Positions 1 to 13,179 of a stretch of DNA of 64,000 nt are shown here, piece by piece (within the stretch, counting starts at the first letter, position 1; each line of letters starts with the position of its first letter). Location of the stretch: contig JADFUC010000652.1 of the NCBI GenBank assembly GCA_019722365.1, forward strand, positions 62,001 to 126,000. Direction: 5' to 3'. This DNA comes from Lithospermum erythrorhizon (taxonomy: Eukaryota > Streptophyta > Magnoliopsida > Boraginales > Boraginaceae). Under the pieces are notes generated by a model. The model was not told where the DNA came from. It ran no database searches and saw only the letters and a program-made list of their open reading frames with translations. A program made the position numbers and the translations under genes.

Positions 1-3000
1 TTCTGGCGTAAGCTATCGAAACTGAACTTAATGGCAAAATTTAAGCTGAAGACACATGTGAAGTGACTTGTTGTGCATTGATTTTTAAATTGTAGAATCG
101 ATATTACAGACAAAATTGGATTTCCGTTACGGTGTTAATTTATTCTTTTTTAGACCCGTGCCATTCTGTGTTCTTTTAGTATTTGGAGAGAGGTATGGAT
201 TATGGTTTCTTAAGATTTACATAAAGACTTTACAAAATTAGAAGATCGCTCATTTATTTATCATCTGGCATTAAGTATATACCGTACTTATGTCAATGGA
301 ACTTTTCATTATAAGACGTAAACATAAGTTCGAGACAACATGACTATTTACTATCAATAATCTTGAAAATAGTATCGTCGGTTGTGGCAGCGACTTCGTA
401 TTCACATAGGAATTTACGTAACCATTCTGTAACTACATACTACACAAGAGCTATAAGCTTTGATTCCATGGTAAGAGATATTGCTATCTGAGTTTACTTA
501 GAAGCCATTGTCAGCGCTGGCTTTGTGCAGATCCGTGAGGTAGCTTTTCTGATTATCGTTCAGGAGTTAACCGACTAGCGTCAACGTTATCCTTACAATA
601 CTTGAGAAAGTCCACTTTATCTATTTAGGCTATAGTCCAGCTTGTTTCTTGAGATAACCAAACACTCTTTGCTTCCCAGATGTTCTTCGCCCGGACAAGC
701 TAGTGTATGCGGCAACTTATTCAACTAGCATTATCTTAATATCAGTCTAGTCTTGATGTGTTGCGTACGTTGAACTCACTTACATCGACTTTAGCGTAGT
801 CTAATTGGATAATAGATGCCTTCGTTGACTTTAAGCTTTGTAAAACCAAAACTATTGTGTTTGAAGCGTATAGAGGTTGTGGTATCAATTTTTTGGTATC
901 GTTGCTCTGGAGCCTATTTAAGTCCATCTGAAGACTTTCTGAGTTTAAGAACTTGTACCGTTACAGGAGTATAAACCCCTACGAGGTTGCTCATATAAAG
1001 ATTTATAAACAAGGCTAAATCCATTTTGACATGATGGGCTCAAAATTTGAACTTCAGTGTTTTTCCAGCGTATTTGCATTACGTCCCAGGCCCACGACTT
1101 GAGTCGATGATTTCTTTTAGTTTTCTGCTTTTACCGCGTTTTCATTCTTTTTTAGGTTGAAGATGTTGCGTCATTTTCACTTGAAATGATAGAATTAAGT
1201 AACAAAGCACCGATTTCCTCAAGAACTTTCGACTCGAATAGACTGATAATTTTGTTAGTCTCGAGCTCGATAGTCATAGTCTCTTTTGAATTTTAGGCAT
1301 TACCAATGAAACCCTTGTACATCCCTCACAGTATCGATGCTTGTTGGAATCTAGGATCTTGTAATATCTGAATTTTTTTAAGCTTCAAAATAATCAATGT
1401 TGGATTTCCTTCCGTTCCATGAATTCATATGAATTGAAGTCTTAAACTTCTTCTTAGAAGTTATTCTCTTGTAGATGTGATAAGGTATCGAAAAGCTTCA
1501 CTCCACAAATCATTTGCTAAACGAGTTTTAGCAACATTGCATTACTATCTACAATAAGATCACCCATTAGATTCATAAATGTAAAACATAAATAAATTTC
1601 AAAGTTAATAATAACCTCAACAACATATGGACTTTTTAGACATTTTATTTTCTAGCATAATCTCATATTTACATCCATTGAGAATTAACATTTCATATAA
1701 ATCATGTTTTAGACATAAATATAATCATGATTAACTTTATCTAATCTAAGATGTAGTAAAAATAAAAGATACATCAATAAATAATATTGCGCCGTTAACT
1801 CAAATTGAAGCTTGATATCTAAATTACTTAAACAATCTTACAAAGTAAATTTACGAAACTAAATTAATTTTACTAATATAATGTACATAAATAAAACATA
1901 AATAGAGACATATTCAACCGAGTTAAATTTCAAAGTCCATTACTCCTTTTTCAAGTCCGCTCAAACCATTAATTTGTTCAAAGCGACATAATCTTGCTTG
2001 TTTAGTGTAAGCATTAGCACGTGTTAATTTGCATTTCGACCGATTCACACATTCGTTTCCTGATTAGTGTTATGGAATGCATTCTCTTATGTAATGTCCG
2101 ATTTTCCCTTGATGAGAAACAAAACACTATCACATTCTTATCAATTTTTGAAAGATTTGTTTTGTTGACTTTGAACATCTTTCTTGCTTTGCCTTGGGCA
2201 GTGAAGTTTGTAGTATTCTTAGCATTTGATTCTTCAAGAGAAACATGATGAACTTTATTAACAGTAAATGCATTCTACACATCTCTTGAGCAGTTTTCAC
2301 GCGCTCAGTTGCTCCAAGACTACTTGTGAAATCATAGTAAGAGAAGACTTTGTAGAATGAAAGGCGTCTTCTTTTTATATCCGCTTCCAGAGGTTGGAAG
2401 TTGCTTAAAGAATTGCTCGATCACATATAGCTTTGAGGGATTACTACACCCGATTGCTCTTAGCAGTAGAAGGATTTCGAGTCTACGGCAATTACAGCAG
2501 CGTAATTTTTCATGAACTTAAACTCCAAAATACTTAACTGACCAAGAATCTATTTGTACAATCTTAGCTTATGCTTTTCATTTAAAGCAATCCATACCTA
2601 TTTTGCGGTGATGCAGAAGTTAATAAATATCATACAATTTTGGCGAGTGTTGAGAATGTATCCTCTGCAACGTCAAATCATTTATTTTTGTCGCTGCGAG
2701 TCTAAACCATAACTTGTTTCTTGGCGCTTGCATTTAGTGTCGATGGTGGAAGATAAATCGAGAAAATGTAGAATACATTGATGATGTCGAGCCAACTTCA
2801 TCAGGTCTTGCCATCTCAGTAATTGGAACCGTCGAACGTAGAACATGTACGTTATTGAACACGTTAGACTCCGTCATTGCGAATCATGCGTCATCAGCAA
2901 GATTATTGTACTTAGGTCAGAGGAAGTAAACTTATTTCACTAAGCTGATTTACTCTGAGATGCACAACAATGTTGAACTTTAAACTAAACTAAGTATTCT

Positions 3001-6000
3001 GAGCCTTGAATCCTGAATGAATGGCACTTACAAATATAATATTTTATCTATCTGTAAAGATTATGTTAGTGGATAAGGCAAGGCTAAAGATGTATATAAA
3101 TTTAGTGAGGATATGCTTGATATTAGTTTCAAAGGTTACTTAGGGTCTTATACAATTCGTAAGCAAGAAACTTACTAGTTTATGCGTTAGATTGATCATT
3201 TAAGTGGGAATTATGATATAACGATTCTAATAAAACATGAGTATTTCAGTCTTTTCATATTTGATTTTTTATTTTAAACACAAATTACAATTTCACTTAT
3301 TAACATCTAACGTATTACAAATAATTTGTCCTATGTTATGAATCAGTTTTATCTAAAATTAAATTTTTACCCATTATAAAACTAACTGCTTCTGAACTCT
3401 TTATAAGCTCCACAAGTGAGCTAGGTTTAAGCCAATTAAGCGAAATGGAATTTCTCAGATTTTTTAAGTGTTGAAAATAACTCTTAAACTCTGCTTTTTA
3501 ATTGCACAAAACTTCTTTAGTATTAATAGAATAGTTGCATCATTAAATCATTATTCCATTATCCGTAAATATGAGAGTTGTCGTCGTAGGAAATGTCACG
3601 TAAACTTTGTTAAAGTTCTGATCCTTGAGACATGAATAACTGCGGCACCGTATTTTTGAATGTATAGCTATACTCGAGGAAAATTAACTCCAGGAGCGGG
3701 ATTTGAAAGCGGGACTTAAGTCCACTTGAGATCCACCGTGCCTAGAAGGGACTTGAAGCGGGTTAAAGTAAAGCTGGGTCCCACTTTTCGCGCTAGTTTT
3801 GACAATGTCTTCATTCTTTTTTGTCTTCGTATCAATAATATCAATATAGCACTTAGCTTTCTAAACTTTTCAGCCGTCTTTTATCTAAAATATTGGACTT
3901 TCCACCAGATATTACCTCTGTCCGAGTATAAAGGAACATTTGACTTTTGATTGAATATTAAATATTGGTTCTAAATTGTCTTTTGTTTTTGTTTGATATA
4001 GTGGTCCATTTAATGCTCCGTATCTTTTGAATAAAAAATTTATGATTCTCCATATTTAAAGCTTTTATAATCCCTTTTCATTATTTATTAAGGCATAATG
4101 GTAGAAATACAATATATTTAGAAAGCGTCTTATAAATCTATACATACAAAAAGGGAAATAGTCTCTTATAAAGCTGGACGAAGGTACTAAATTAAGAATG
4201 AAATTAATTTAATGTTAATATATAATAAGAATTAGGTTACTAATTCAAAATAAAATAATAATAATATTGAATAAGCATATAATACCCAGACCCAAAGTGG
4301 ATGATAATGTGATAATATTGATATGATTTGATTGATACTACTCATACTATCAAAATATATTTCTTTTCAGTAGACCATATGAGTAAGGATCAAAGGTGTA
4401 AGAAAAAATTAGAAAGACTTGTGGTGATTTGTGAGGTCAGATCATGAAATCTAATAATGTATAGATTCCCGTTTTTAGAGAATGCGGCTTTACAAAATGA
4501 AGAGAGGAATTATTTTGGGCATCTTGGTACAGTAGTGGTGTTGGCCTTTGTTTTATTCTGAATCTCTTCAAAGTCTGACTAAATTGCTACTGGATCAAGG
4601 GACGTGATACTGTGATTACTGTCCTTGGACTACATGATATTTGAGGAGGCTATTGGGCCGTGGGACACCTTGAGCCTTTGGATTCCTTCTCAGACTAGAT
4701 TGCCATGTACGCATAATTCTAACCGTAAACACTTTGATGTCTAAGTCAGTAAATTCTGAAAAAATAATTTTATGAAATAAATATGAGGCTAAGTTCACAT
4801 AAAATATAATATATGGTCTTAGATGCGCCTGTGCGAGGGAGTCCATGAATTAAAAATTCACTCTTAGTGAGGAATTTCCCTTCTCCCTTCCCCATTACGT
4901 AAGAAACACACATGAAAACTAGTAAAAAATGAAGTGTACCAAACTACCAATTTCATATATGATCTCTCCTACTCCCCTAGGCCCTAGCATGTTGGTATCC
5001 GGGTTATCTATGAAGACTTGAAGAGGTTCATTAGGAGAACATTATCTTAGTGAGAAGTGAGAACATTATCTTAGTGGGCCAGATGATTGTCTAATATATA
5101 TACGAGCCTGTATGAAACTAAGTTCGTAAATGGCGCCTGGCGGTATGGGACTACTAATCGGCTCAATTTAAATTCATTCAAAATCAATTTTTAGAACTTG
5201 AAGAAGTCTGTATCATTATTATCTTTCGCTATTCCATTTAACAATAAACAATGCAATAATAGAAACAAAGAAAATGGAAAAGTGTTCCAACGTCAAAGCA
5301 AAAGTTATATTTGTTTACAGGTGAAGTATCTATATGTTTAGAATGTGTTAAAAATCCATCAATAATAATAATAGTATCATAATTTCCAATTTCCATTATG
5401 AGAATTATGAGCAATCGTAATATATGAATAAAGCCTCCAATTTTTTTGCAGAGATCGAACGATTGGATGTTTCATTCATGATCCGGTTAGCAACAAACAA
5501 TTACACAAACCAATGACTTGATTTTTAAATTGCAAACAATATAATATTTTCCTCCTCCAATATTGCCGAAACACGAGCCGACGAGCTACTATACTTTATG
5601 GAAATAAACTAATTTTAAATGATGGTATCTTTCCAATTTAAGCACGTGATGAAACTTGAAAGAAATATTTCAAAAACATTTTAAATAATGAAACATGTGG
5701 CATAAACATCGTTTTATAATATAGTTGTAGACATGATTTCAGTTTGTGCCATTGTCGACATTGAGTCGTTGACTTATTCTCATAGATTCATTGGTCATGT
5801 GTGCTCGTCTCTTTCTTTCTTGCTATCATATACTCCGTAGTACATTAAAATTTTTGGTTTAGTTGTCTTGGATGTAAAAAAAATTATATTATTTAAACAC
5901 TACTAGTTTGTTTAATGCAATTTGATATATTTATAACAAAACAAACTTGCTTGCATTTATTTATAGGCTAATTTCTTTTTGTTCACTTATATTATGCAAA

Positions 6001-7480
6001 TAGCTTTTTAGTTGAAATTAAGTATATTATCGTTTTTTGGACCTTAAGTTTTTTATCTTTAGGATGAGTGCATTAAGTTTTTACTTGTGATGAGTCCTTA
6101 TCTTTATCTGTTGTCTTAGGAATGGTATTTTTATTAAAATCTTAGCCCAAAGTTTGAGAGTCGTTTTACGTAATTAAAATGAATCATTTCTTGTGTACTC
6201 TTGCTGCCACTACTTTCGCTTCCCTCATAAACTTTCGCATTAAATCGTAGCGAATCGGTGTATTCGCATGACACTCCCAGAATCGGTAGCCACCACTTTA
6301 CGATCCAGCAGCGACCGCGTGATTGGGTTGATTATAAATTAGACTCGATTTGGATCACTTATTAATTGGGTTGATTATTAGTAACTTGTCAAAATTGAGG
6401 ATTAAAATGAACAAGACTTGAAAATGTGAAGTTGAGATTAACGGTAAAGAAAGCTTCCATTTTGCTCCGGTATGCCGATTTTCAAATCAATTTGGTTTAT
6501 TAATTAGGTTGATTTTGGTTAATTAATTGATGCTATTTCTTTAGATTATTTGGTAATTTAAAGTGTTGATTTTTGTGGGTTCAATTTTTCAGTTTGTAAT
6601 TATTTTTGTTGAATTTGGTTGATTGGGTTTGATCTTGCTTAATTGTGTGATGTTGATGTTCTTTCTTCAAACTAACGTGCCATACTTGAAAGTTGGCGAA
6701 AACGCCGTTGTTGATCTTGAACCACATGACAAACCAAGATTGTCAATGATATGTTGAATTAGTAAAGTTGGCCAACGAAAGAATCGGCTTCCGACTTAAC
6801 ATTACTCGATATCCAAAAATGCAAGCTCATGCTTTTATTACTTGAAGGTAACTGCGTAAATTAAATGATATGTTGAATTATTGATAGTTACGAGAATCTT
6901 GAAGGAGTTCCATTTTGTGAATTTGGAAATAACTTTGATAATATGAATACTCCAATATGACTAATGACTTTATGGATTTGACATACTAAATTAATATTTA
7001 CTAGGGCAAAGAAGCTGATTATAAATGCATTGTTTTATGACTAAGGACTTTGGGTCATCATGCGTTTGAAAATATCACTTTATTTTACGTTTCAATGGCC
7101 AGGCAAACATGGTCTTCAGTGATGGAATCGGGTGAAGTTGATAGTCGGCGTATTTGTATTGACCGTTTGAAGGTATTTTCGTAAAAAATTTAAAAATTGG
7201 GCCGAAGGCACTATTCGTCCATAGCTGGCGTTTGCACCCGATATTCAGGTTAAATGTAGCGTTTAAAATGTATTCGTCGCTCGAGTTTAAAATAGCAGGC
7301 CAAAAGTGGTCAATTTGTGATATATCCCGGATTAAGTTGCTACTTTTTTATCCATTGACTATCATATATATAGATTTCTTTCTTGAAGTTTTATTGGCAA
7401 CCAAAATAAGAAATATCTGTAGCGACGTTTCATTTGCATTATCGGAGAAATGTATCGATGCTAAGTTCACGTAAGAATGT
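1..7480. other. gene-free, decayed repeat DNA
   Basis: No reading frame here has a recognisable domain, and stop codons are dense in all frames. The composition alternates between moderate-GC stretches (about 1-1,350, 2,000-2,950, 6,200-7,480) and very AT-rich stretches, which is typical of old, mutated transposons. A local 24-bp period direct repeat (core gaacattatcttagtg) lies at about 5,035-5,076. Nothing else is supported. Confidence 0.6.
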
Positions 7481-7486
7481 TAGTTT

Positions 7487-7903
7487 AAGGTTTTTTATGA
7501 TTTTTCCTTTCTAATTTAGTCCATTGTCATATGAAAAAATAGCCAGCTATGAGAAGGAAAAATGCTCTTAATACCGTCCCTTAAAATGTGTGTGTATGTG
7601 ATATGTTTGATATGGCAGTTTGATTAGTCACTTCTTCATCACAATCGAATCTGCATGCTTAACTTCGGAGAACATCTATAAGAACTCCATTTGTTAAGCG
7701 TCTTGGCGCAGGGTAATTATTAGGATGGGTGACCATTTGGGAAGTTTTCGGTGAAAGCGCGTGAGTGAGGAATGACGTCTTTGGAAGGCAGTAATTGGTT
7801 TGTGAGGCAGTCAAAATCGAAATCCCCAATAGCGTCTTAGGCAAGATTTGAAGCCCAAGGCGGCGTTACAAAAAAATTAGAAAGAAAAAATCATAAAAAA
7901 ACT
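7487..7903. mobile_element. inverted-repeat element with a 5S rRNA-like core
   Basis: Two arms of about 33-36 bp (7,487-7,519 and 7,868-7,903) are near-perfect reverse complements of each other, with core ttatgattttt..ctttctaattt. Between them lies a 5S rRNA-like stretch at about 7,672-7,752. It resembles the plant 5S internal promoter region: an A-box-like gttaagcgtc, then taggatgggtgacc, then gggaag. Just upstream, gcatgcttaacttcggag (7,653-7,670) looks like the same 5S segment in reverse orientation, so the core is itself partly palindromic (gcttaac/gttaagc). 5S-like sequence inside a transposon is known from Cassandra TRIM LTRs; a derivative of Cassandra or a foldback element is the inferred identity. 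No coding capacity is seen. Confidence 0.5.
7672..7752 (+). pseudogene. 5S rRNA-like sequence (degenerate)
   Basis: The order and spacing of blocks match the middle and 3' half of plant 5S rRNA: catc..agaactcc, gttaagcg, cttgg, tattaggatgggtgacc, tgggaagt. Several substitutions and small deletions make a functional 5S gene unlikely, and the surrounding inverted repeat is not part of a 5S array. The Pol III control region (A box to C box) is recognisable, so residual transcription cannot be excluded. Confidence 0.6.
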
Positions 7904-8410
7904 CAAAGCTGGACAATCATTTTGGGACAGAAAAGGGGCCCTGATATAAAATCAAAAGTTATACATCGACCATAGCAAAGATACTTTCTATTCTGATGGA
8001 ATTTTCATTCTGCTAACGCTTTTCTGACCAAAATAACATTCTTATATGTGAACTTAGCGTTGGTACATTTTGGATGAAAATGCAAATGGCTTCGTCGATA
8101 ATGCGTATTTTGTTCTTACAGTTGGATATTTCTTTGTTAAGAAAAAAGCTTTGAAGATTAAATGCATGTATGATAGTCGCGTGATAAAAGTAATGCTTAG
8201 CAGTTATATCGCGGACCACTTTTGCCCGTTATTTAAACTTGAAGTAATGAAGCAAGGGGCGTTTTTGAAAGCGTGTGTGTGATGAAGCTATTTGGAACAC
8301 AGTGCTGACGTTTGTGTGAATAGTCATTACATTAGAATTTAAAAAGTGCGAAAATGTCTGCCGAAATTGTCGCGTCTTTAGTCACGTGACCATCGACAGT
8401 TCGGCGCGGA

Positions 8411-8520
8411 GACCATTTTGCCGTTATTGAAACGTAAGTGATGAGCAAGGGCGTTTTGAAGCGTGGGTGATATTTAGAGCATTGAAAACATGTATGATGA
8501 TTGGAGTCTTTTCCTATTTA
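8411..8520 (+). repeat. dispersed repeat, copy 1
   Basis: This block shares the ordered segments gtaag..tg, gatga..caa, ttttgaagcgtg, gaaaacatgtatgatgattg and ccta with 37,495-37,620 in the same orientation. A shorter relative lies at 8,216-8,285. It is probably part of an old transposon; the family was not recognised. Confidence 0.6.
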
Positions 8521-9761
8521 CTATATTGTTTGCAAAAATTTACATCTGATGCTTACGTCATTTTTTCCTTTCAAGAGAATTTATTGCATTTTGTTGTTGA
8601 AATGAAACTCATATTTTAGGGTATTTTCGGTTTTTAAAACCTATCTGACCTGATAAGGTAACAATTCTTGAGTAGTGGCCAAGTCGGTGACATTACGAAG
8701 ATTTGTAATTTTGTAGTAAAGAGTACACCTCAAAAATCAGGATAATAAGTGGCTTTGGAACTCCACGTCGTTTACTCATGACGAGTTGCAGGCGTTAAGC
8801 TTTGGAGTTATCGGTACGCAAAATAATAAAGCTTGGGGGAAAGTTTGAGAGTGGAGGGTGCAGGGTTGAGGGAAGGGAGGGTAGTGTGTTAAAGAATAAA
8901 TGTGTGGGGTTCTATTTTAATTATGTAAAATGTACTCTTAAACTTTAGTTTAGTGTTAGAGGCTGAAATGATGCATTTTATGCAGGAAATGAATCTTATA
9001 GTGACCCATTGATGTTAAAAATGGGGATATAGGCCAATCAGAAAGATAAAAAGACTTTAGGAGCCAGGGCTTGAAGGCAGCATGAGTATAAGGGCCAGAT
9101 TAAAAATTCTGTGATAGTATAGAGGCCAAAGAGAATTAGCACTTATTTATATGTTATTTATTTATCGGCTTATCCATCTAAAGATTGTAAATTTCTTTTC
9201 AACGATCCAAAATTAATAAATTTTATTGTGTCAAATAGACATGTGCAATTTTAATTTTTAATCAAAATTATTATATTAATAATATATAAAATAAAGTAGG
9301 TTAAGAAAATATTACAGTTTGATATATATATTTTATCTTATATTATACCATATATTTGAAATTTTTATATATTTAAAATGTCAATTAATCAAAATTCAAA
9401 ATTAAATAATTTATATATTAACGACACGTCGATAGTGGAAGAAATACATAAGGAAGTAGCATTATAAATTTCCTGTGGGTGAGTGGGAATCAATTTGAAA
9501 TTTTGAATGCTACAGAATGCTGACAAAATAGCCGGTGGGTTAATGTACATCATATTCATAAAATCAGCTGGATTTAACAAACATTTCACCTATCAGGTTG
9601 ATGATTAGAAGACACTCAACACATGATTATGAAAAGTCCAAGATTAACTTCTCCTTGACTTTACCGTGACCCTAAAGAGGTTCTTTGATTAAACAAACGT
9701 TGTTGTTCTTGCATTGCCAGCCAATTACGTGTAGTAGGTTTGTGTTCAATGAATTATTTTC

Positions 9762-9765
<4 letters not shown>

Positions 9766-9808
<43 letters not shown>
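9766..9808. repeat. (TA)n microsatellite
   Basis: An uninterrupted run of about 21 TA dinucleotides, the longest simple repeat in the window. Confidence 0.97.
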
Positions 9809-9811
<3 letters not shown>

Positions 9812-10594
9812 AAGGAAGTTTAATCTTTTCCATCCATATCGAAGGCCCTTTAGTAAAGCCGAGTTGTAAATCGATGGATGTATGCTTGATTAAACGGCGC
9901 TATAAGAAAGAAGATCGGCATGTCTGAGAGGAAATGAGAAACAAGCACTCTGATATTAATAGCGTAGTGCGCTTGTCTTCATACATTCACTTGATGAATT
10001 GGCAGGATAAAATATACAGTATAATATATAACTAAAAGCCAAATTTCATATATCGAGAATAATATTATTTATTCAGGGAATAATTTTATTCTTACCTAAT
10101 AAATGAAATGCTTTTCATATCTATACTTTTTTCATAAAACACCATATTCATTTCAACTTAATCATCCAATTTTAAAAGGTTAAATTTGTACTAGATTTTT
10201 TGAACTCAAATTATAGATTTTGAAGCTCAAATATTTTTATATATATTAATTAATTATATCCACTAAAAAATATATCAATAAAATAATATAATATTTTTAA
10301 TCTACTTTACAATTAACAATTAACATGATAATAACTGTGATTGAGTCAAATTAATTGTTGGTTATTCCAAAAAGGAATTGGAGAATTGGAAGCCTAGATT
10401 ATTATCTAAAGCATGTAAGGAGATTTTCATTACATCAATATTACAATCGATCCCCACATTTGCAATGCACGCCTTCAAACTCCCTATACAAGTATGTAAA
10501 GACATACTCTTTACTGGCTAAATTCCGGTGGAGATCGGATTCTCAAAATAAAAAAATACATTGAATTCTCAAAATAAAAATCGTTGGATTTAAA

Positions 10595-11640
10595 TGGGCC
10601 CAGGATAATATGTCGAAGAAGGAAGGGAAGCTGCGGTTTCAGGTCGAAGACTTGAGAATTGATCAGAAGCTGCATTACATAAAACAAGCTTAGCGCCTCA
10701 TAAGTGATCCCAACAACCAACTAGCCCTGATATACAAAGCTCGATATTTCCCGGATGGTGACATCTTCTCAACTGAGTTGGGGACTAAGCCAAGCTTCAC
10801 CTGATAAGCCTCCTATCAGCCAGGGATCTGCTATACAAAGGAATACATTGGGAATTAGGAGATGGCTCACAAATAAATATTTGGCAATATAAATGGGTAC
10901 AACATATAAGCACGAAACAGGTAATTACCCCTATGGTGGAGGAGTTAAAACATCTCAAAGTTGCAGATTTGATTGATTCAGAGATAGGGGTTTGGAATAT
11001 CAAGAAGGTTGGGACATTATTCTACCAAGTGGATTGTGATGCAATTTTACAAATACCCTTGAACAATCTAGGGGGCAGAGACAAACCAGGGACATTATTC
11101 TACCAGGTGGATTGTGATGCAATTTTACAAATACCCTTGAACAATCTAGGGGGCAGAGACAAACCACTTTGGACACATGGTACACGAGGAGAGTTCACGT
11201 TTAAAGGAACATATCATATAATCAGATAAACAGAAATTAATTTGGACAATAATGGTTCTAGAAGTGCAAATGGAACAGGGATCTTTGATAATATTTTGAC
11301 AGTTAAAGTGTCACGAAAAGCAACCATTTCATCTTTAGAGCATTTCATAACAGGTTAGCTTTACCATATATAGCAGATTAAGGGGAGTACAAGTACAAAG
11401 GACATGCATACCATGCCAACAAGAAGATGAAGATTTCATGCATATACTACACAGTTGCAAATACACAAAAGAGGTTAACCAGATATTGCACATCAAACCA
11501 ATTTCAAATAGAGTTCTGGACTTCCGGTTTCGAGACAAATCGAGGAGTTACAAAATGGATAGTATGCCTCTGGAACATCTGGTATCAAAGGAATGTCAAA
11601 ATTAAAGGTAAACCTTTTAGAATCCCCTTGGAAGTAGTTA
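10595..11640 (+). mobile_element. LINE (plant L1-type) ORF2 3' remnant
   Basis: Conceptual translation, with frame changes and in-frame stops, follows the region downstream of a plant L1-type reverse transcriptase. It contains KQA.RLISDP..L, YKARYFPDG, LGTKPSFTW, LGDGSQINIWQYKW (around 10,850-10,890), then ILQIPLN, D.PLW, GEFTFKGTYH (around 11,040-11,215). A zf-RVT-like segment follows with C-x2-C and H-x3-C spacing (RTCIPCQQEDEDFMHILHSC, about 11,395-11,455), and then LWNIWYQRN. The reverse transcriptase catalytic core and the endonuclease are absent, as expected of a 5'-truncated or eroded copy. Several stops make it a dead fragment. Confidence 0.85.
11011..11166 (+). repeat. 78-bp in-frame tandem duplication inside the LINE
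   Basis: Units 11,011-11,088 and 11,089-11,166 are abutting copies with a single visible difference (ctaccaagtgg against ctaccaggtgg). Because 78 bp is 26 codons, the frame is kept. The near identity shows the duplication is much younger than the decay of the surrounding LINE. Confidence 0.95.
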
Positions 11641-12639
11641 AGTTTGGTGGTGTTTACCTCGATACCCACATCTTCGAAGCCTCAAACCGCCGTGAAGCTC
11701 AGGGGTCACCAACCTCTACATGCATGTTGAGCCAAAAGTCAAAGTGTTCACCCTTTCTCTTCTTTTGTGACTCTTCATAGTATTTTAGGCTCAGAATTGA
11801 CTTTTGGTTTAAAGGGACAAGGATATACATCGAGTTGGAATGATAGCATGCATGGTTAAGGGACGACTCCTTTACCTTACCTTTCAGATTTCCGTCTCTG
11901 GTTTACTTTATAGAGTATATAGAGGAAGTAGAGGGTGTAACTAGGGCTAGTAATCATTTCTAGGCTCGATTCGGTTTTTGAAATAATTGATTGATTTTTG
12001 GTAAAATAAATCGAAAAGGAGGCTCAAGCGTTAAAAATAGATATTTGTCGAATCGAAATTTGAACCGTTGAGAATATTCGGCTCGGTTCGTTAAATCCCT
12101 TACAGATCCATTACCCACAATTTGGAGACGGTCCATTTGATCCCTCCGCTTAGTCCATTTAACTCCGCCAAAGCCACTGCTTTGTCAACCATTCTCGTTC
12201 ATATTTCTCTACTGGTTTGAATGCTTATCTTATATACCGAAATTTTTATAACCTGCCGAAGTTTTACTTATGGTTATGGCAGCCGAGAAAGCATGTCGTA
12301 TAAACGCTTGTTGTCACATTCAGTGGCGATATTTTGTTTTCGTTTTGAGTGCAGGTGCTAACTTATGATTTTTAGTTTTACATGTTTGGTGTTTTAGTTG
12401 TAATAACTTTTGATTGATGTTTTCTATCATTCCATTAGGTCTTATTTGTCTGTTTTGTTTCGATTTTAGTTTGAATCATGTTGACTTTTAGGTTTGACTT
12501 TGACTAATTCATCAAATTAATTTGCGACTTTGACTAATTGTTTATGGTTTGATATGTGAATAACCTTGATTTATTATGTGGTTTTGATTTTTGTTTGACT
12601 TTTTGGTTTGACTATAATAAAATCAACAATAATTACTTT

Positions 12640-12910
12640 GATTTTGTATGTTATAGTTTAATAATTGAACGATTCGTTAATTAGGGTTCAGATTTAGGAA
12701 AAATTGTTAACTATAATTTTCAGGTTTGTGTAATTAGGTTTCAGATTTTGTAGTCGATTAGCAAATAATTTTGTATTTAATTAGGGGTTTCGATTAAAAT
12801 AGTTTGTGATTAGGGTTTTTGATTTTGTAGTCATTCAAATAATTTTATAATTAGGGTTTTGATTAAATAATTTGTAATTAGGGTTTAAATTTTATTAAGT
12901 CAATTTAACA
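12640..12910 (+). repeat. imperfect tandem repeat containing ttaggg(t)tt
   Basis: About five to six copies of a unit of roughly 40 bp carry ttagggtt, gattttgtagtc and aaataattt. It lies directly upstream of the hAT coding remnant and is most simply the element's leader or subterminal region. The motif resembles a plant telobox, but the long spacing argues against a true telomere tract. Confidence 0.5.
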
Positions 12911-13179
12911 ATTTTTATAATTACTATTTTCATTTATTGTTTAATTTTACATCTTTGTTACATCCCAATATAGATGCTTTCGTTTATTTGGGAATATTAG
13001 GCAACACTTGCTGAATTCCCAAACCCCTACGGATAATGATGAGGAGGAAATGGGATCACAGATCGAGTTTGATGATTGAATTGAGGATAAGTGAGTTGGA
13101 GGTGGATTCGGTTGAGGGGTTATGCTGAGGGTTCCCCGATTCGAATGAGAGAAGTCTTTTATTGAGAGCCCGATGAGGG

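Larger units (their letters stand above)
7904..10590. other. gene-free region with degenerate internal repeats
   Basis: No domain-bearing frame is seen. Two related blocks at about 8,216-8,285 and 8,411-8,520 share gaagtgatga..aagggcgttttgaagcgtg. The second is also related to 37,495-37,620. A long (TA)n tract lies at 9,766-9,808. The flanks are very AT-rich. Confidence 0.5.

Noticed and set aside
2079..2126. Minus-strand C-F-V-S..GHYIREC resembling a Copia gag zinc knuckle
   Set aside because: The second cysteine is serine, the spacing is two residues too long and no other gag or pol block could be confirmed nearby.
12640..12910. ttaggg-rich tract as an interstitial telomere
   Set aside because: Copies are spaced by about 40 bases and sit in the leader of a hAT element; no contiguous telomere units.
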